Assembly (NCBI RefSeq): GCF_903064525.1
Contig: NZ_LR797830.1
Span: forward strand, 1,302,001 to 1,366,000
Length of the DNA stretch: 64,000 bases
Direction of reading: 5' to 3'
DNA from: Methylacidimicrobium sp. AP8
GTDB lineage: Bacteria; Verrucomicrobiota; Verrucomicrobiia; Methylacidiphilales; Methylacidiphilaceae
Shown here piece by piece: positions 63,029 to 64,000 of this stretch. Position 1 is the stretch's first letter, and each line of letters begins with the position of its first letter. The notes under the pieces were generated by a model that searched no databases, was not told where the DNA came from, and saw only the letters and a list, made by a program, of their open reading frames with translations. Position numbers and translations under genes: made by a program.

Positions 63029-63754
63029 ATGAACGAAAAGGAACGACAGCAGACATCGGCGCAGGCGGACGGCTCGGCGACCGGAGCCCCCGGCAACCGG
63101 GACTGGGCGGCCATCTTCGACTGGGACGGCGTGCTGGTGAACTCGGCGGCCGCCCACTTGGAAAGCTGGCGCCGGCTCGCCCGGGAGGAGGGGAAACCGC
63201 TTCCTCCCGACTTTTTTCTTCCCTCCTTCGGCAAGAAGAACGATTGGGTCATTCCGCATCTGCTGCACTGGACGGAGGACCCTGCCGAAATTCGCCGAAT
63301 CAGCGAGCGGAAGGAAGAGCTCTATCGCGCGATCGTCGCGGAACGAGGCATCGATCTTTATCCCGGAGGGATGGCGCTGTGCGCATCCCTCGCGGAGCGA
63401 TCGGTCCCGATGGCCATCGCGTCGTCCACCGCCCGAGCCAATATCGAGCTCACCCTCCACCAGGCGAATCTCCGCCATCGCTTTCGGACGGTGATTTCCG
63501 CCGAGGACGTGCATCGGGGCAAGCCGGATCCGGAAGTCTTTCTTCTTGCCGCCCGCCGCCTAGGATTCCCACCCGAGCGATGCGTCGTTTTCGAGGACGC
63601 CCCCGTCGGCGTGGAAGCGGCCAAGCGGGCGGGAATGCGGGCGGTCGCCGTCACCACGACCAATCCCGCCGAGGCCTTGCAGCTGGCGGACCGGACGCTG
63701 CCAGATCTCGGGATGGCGACCCCCGAACGGATCGCGCAATGGTTTTTCTCCTGA
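63029..63754 (+). CDS. HAD-family phosphatase/phosphomutase
   Basis: A 241-residue HAD hydrolase, subfamily I with an alpha cap. It shows AIFDWDGVLVNS (motif I with nucleophile Asp and acid Asp), AIASSTARANIE (motif II Thr/Ser), HRGKPDPEVFL (Lys motif III) and CVVFEDAPVGVEAAKRAGM (motif IV), resembling beta-phosphoglucomutase and phosphoglycolate-phosphatase-like proteins. Substrate cannot be fixed from sequence. The first ~25 residues are a variable extension. Confidence 0.88.
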   Translation: MNEKERQQTSAQADGSATGAPGNRDWAAIFDWDGVLVNSAAAHLESWRRLAREEGKPLPPDFFLPSFGKKNDWVIPHLLHWTEDPAEIRRISERKEELYRAIVAERGIDLYPGGMALCASLAERSVPMAIASSTARANIELTLHQANLRHRFRTVISAEDVHRGKPDPEVFLLAARRLGFPPERCVVFEDAPVGVEAAKRAGMRAVAVTTTNPAEALQLADRTLPDLGMATPERIAQWFFS

Positions 63755-63848
63755 GCGGAAGCCAACCTCCGGGCATCCCGATCCGGTCTCCGGCCGAGCG
63801 GTTCCCGGGCACGGCGCCGGGCGCCCGGGCTCCTATTGGCGGCGCGGC

Positions 63849-64000
63849 TTACGCGGCGGCGTTCCCTTGGAACTTCCAGCCCGTCCCCCGAAGGAACTTC
63901 TCTTCCGGAATGGCTCCGCGATTCCTCTCGATCTCCTCGATCAAGTGCGGAGAGCGCTCCTTGACGAGCTGGTTGAGGAGGCGCATCCCGGTCGCATAGA
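63849..64000 (-). CDS. C-terminal end of an unidentified gene (runs off window)
   Basis: The last 50 codons are present, reading YATGMRLLNQLVKERSPHL, then IEEIERNRGAIPEEKFLRG, and ending WKFQGNAAA before a TAA. The frame has good codon quality and a helical, charged composition. I do not recognise the family from this tail alone. The gene continues beyond the right edge. Confidence 0.6.
   Translation of the reverse strand, partial: YATGMRLLNQLVKERSPHLIEEIERNRGAIPEEKFLRGTGWKFQGNAAA

Overview
The window is GC-rich DNA (low-60s % GC by eye) from a Gram-negative bacterium. It encodes a BamD-like outer-membrane assembly protein, a Tat-exported uptake [NiFe]-hydrogenase and a DXP isoprenoid gene. 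The gene mix would fit an acidophilic verrucomicrobial methanotroph (Methylacidiphilaceae type), but no marker in the window proves this and the assignment is inference. The chromosome is heavily worked over by insertion sequences (IS1380, IS3, IS481, ISL3, IS1634, IS630 and ISNCY-like, plus a MITE), and several genes end inside IS termini.

Left part (1-3 kb): the start of dtd, then a bufferin-like RiPP operon (short Cys/Lys-rich precursor, intrinsic terminator, MNIO/DUF692 enzyme, DUF2063 partner) and a PsiE-like membrane protein. From 4.5 to 11.2 kb a minus-strand hypA-hypB-NicO-hypF-hypC-hypD-hypE operon supplies [NiFe]-centre assembly and nickel; hypF carries an apparent frameshift. A frameshifted NsrR/Rrf2 regulator and a BamD-like gene follow. 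A nested IS scar (IS1380 fragment, IS3, 19-bp IS481 end, decayed ISL3) leads into the hydrogenase structural operon hupS-hupL-cytochrome b-protease-unknown gene (16.4-21.4 kb), which is closed by a dead IS481 copy and a MITE.

Middle part (22.7-30.4 kb): a TetR/O-methyltransferase pair, tRNA-Gly(GCC), transposase remnants, and a toxin/immunity-like pair (N-terminal HNH nuclease, tandem SUKH) with a second, truncated SUKH copy. A broken IS1634 element then runs directly into the CRISPR array.

CRISPR region (30.4-48.9 kb): one array (12 spacers, transcribed on the minus strand), then cas2 and a cas4-cas1 fusion. Next comes a minus-strand type III module (Cas5-like RAMP, Cmr5-like, Cmr4, Cas10, Cmr6-like, Cmr1). 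A divergent plus-strand type I-G effector operon follows (cas7/csb1, cas5-6/csb2, helicase-HD cas3, small cas8). The Cas10 has lost both the HD dyad and any GGDD motif. A short gene fragment in front of cas4-cas1 looks like the 3' end of an older csb2, suggesting that the type III module replaced an earlier type I-G effector set. A single orphan repeat lies on the far side of the cas block.

Right part (48.9-64 kb): a 5'-truncated ISL3 element, an intact IS3 element whose end truncates a TetR gene, a CrtI-type oxidoreductase and an alpha/beta hydrolase. Conserved housekeeping genes follow: zwf, argG, dxs, xseB, an unknown gene, nfo, a glutaredoxin, a type-5 uracil-DNA glycosylase, a cytosine-deaminase-like enzyme, a HAD phosphatase, and the 3' end of an unidentified gene.
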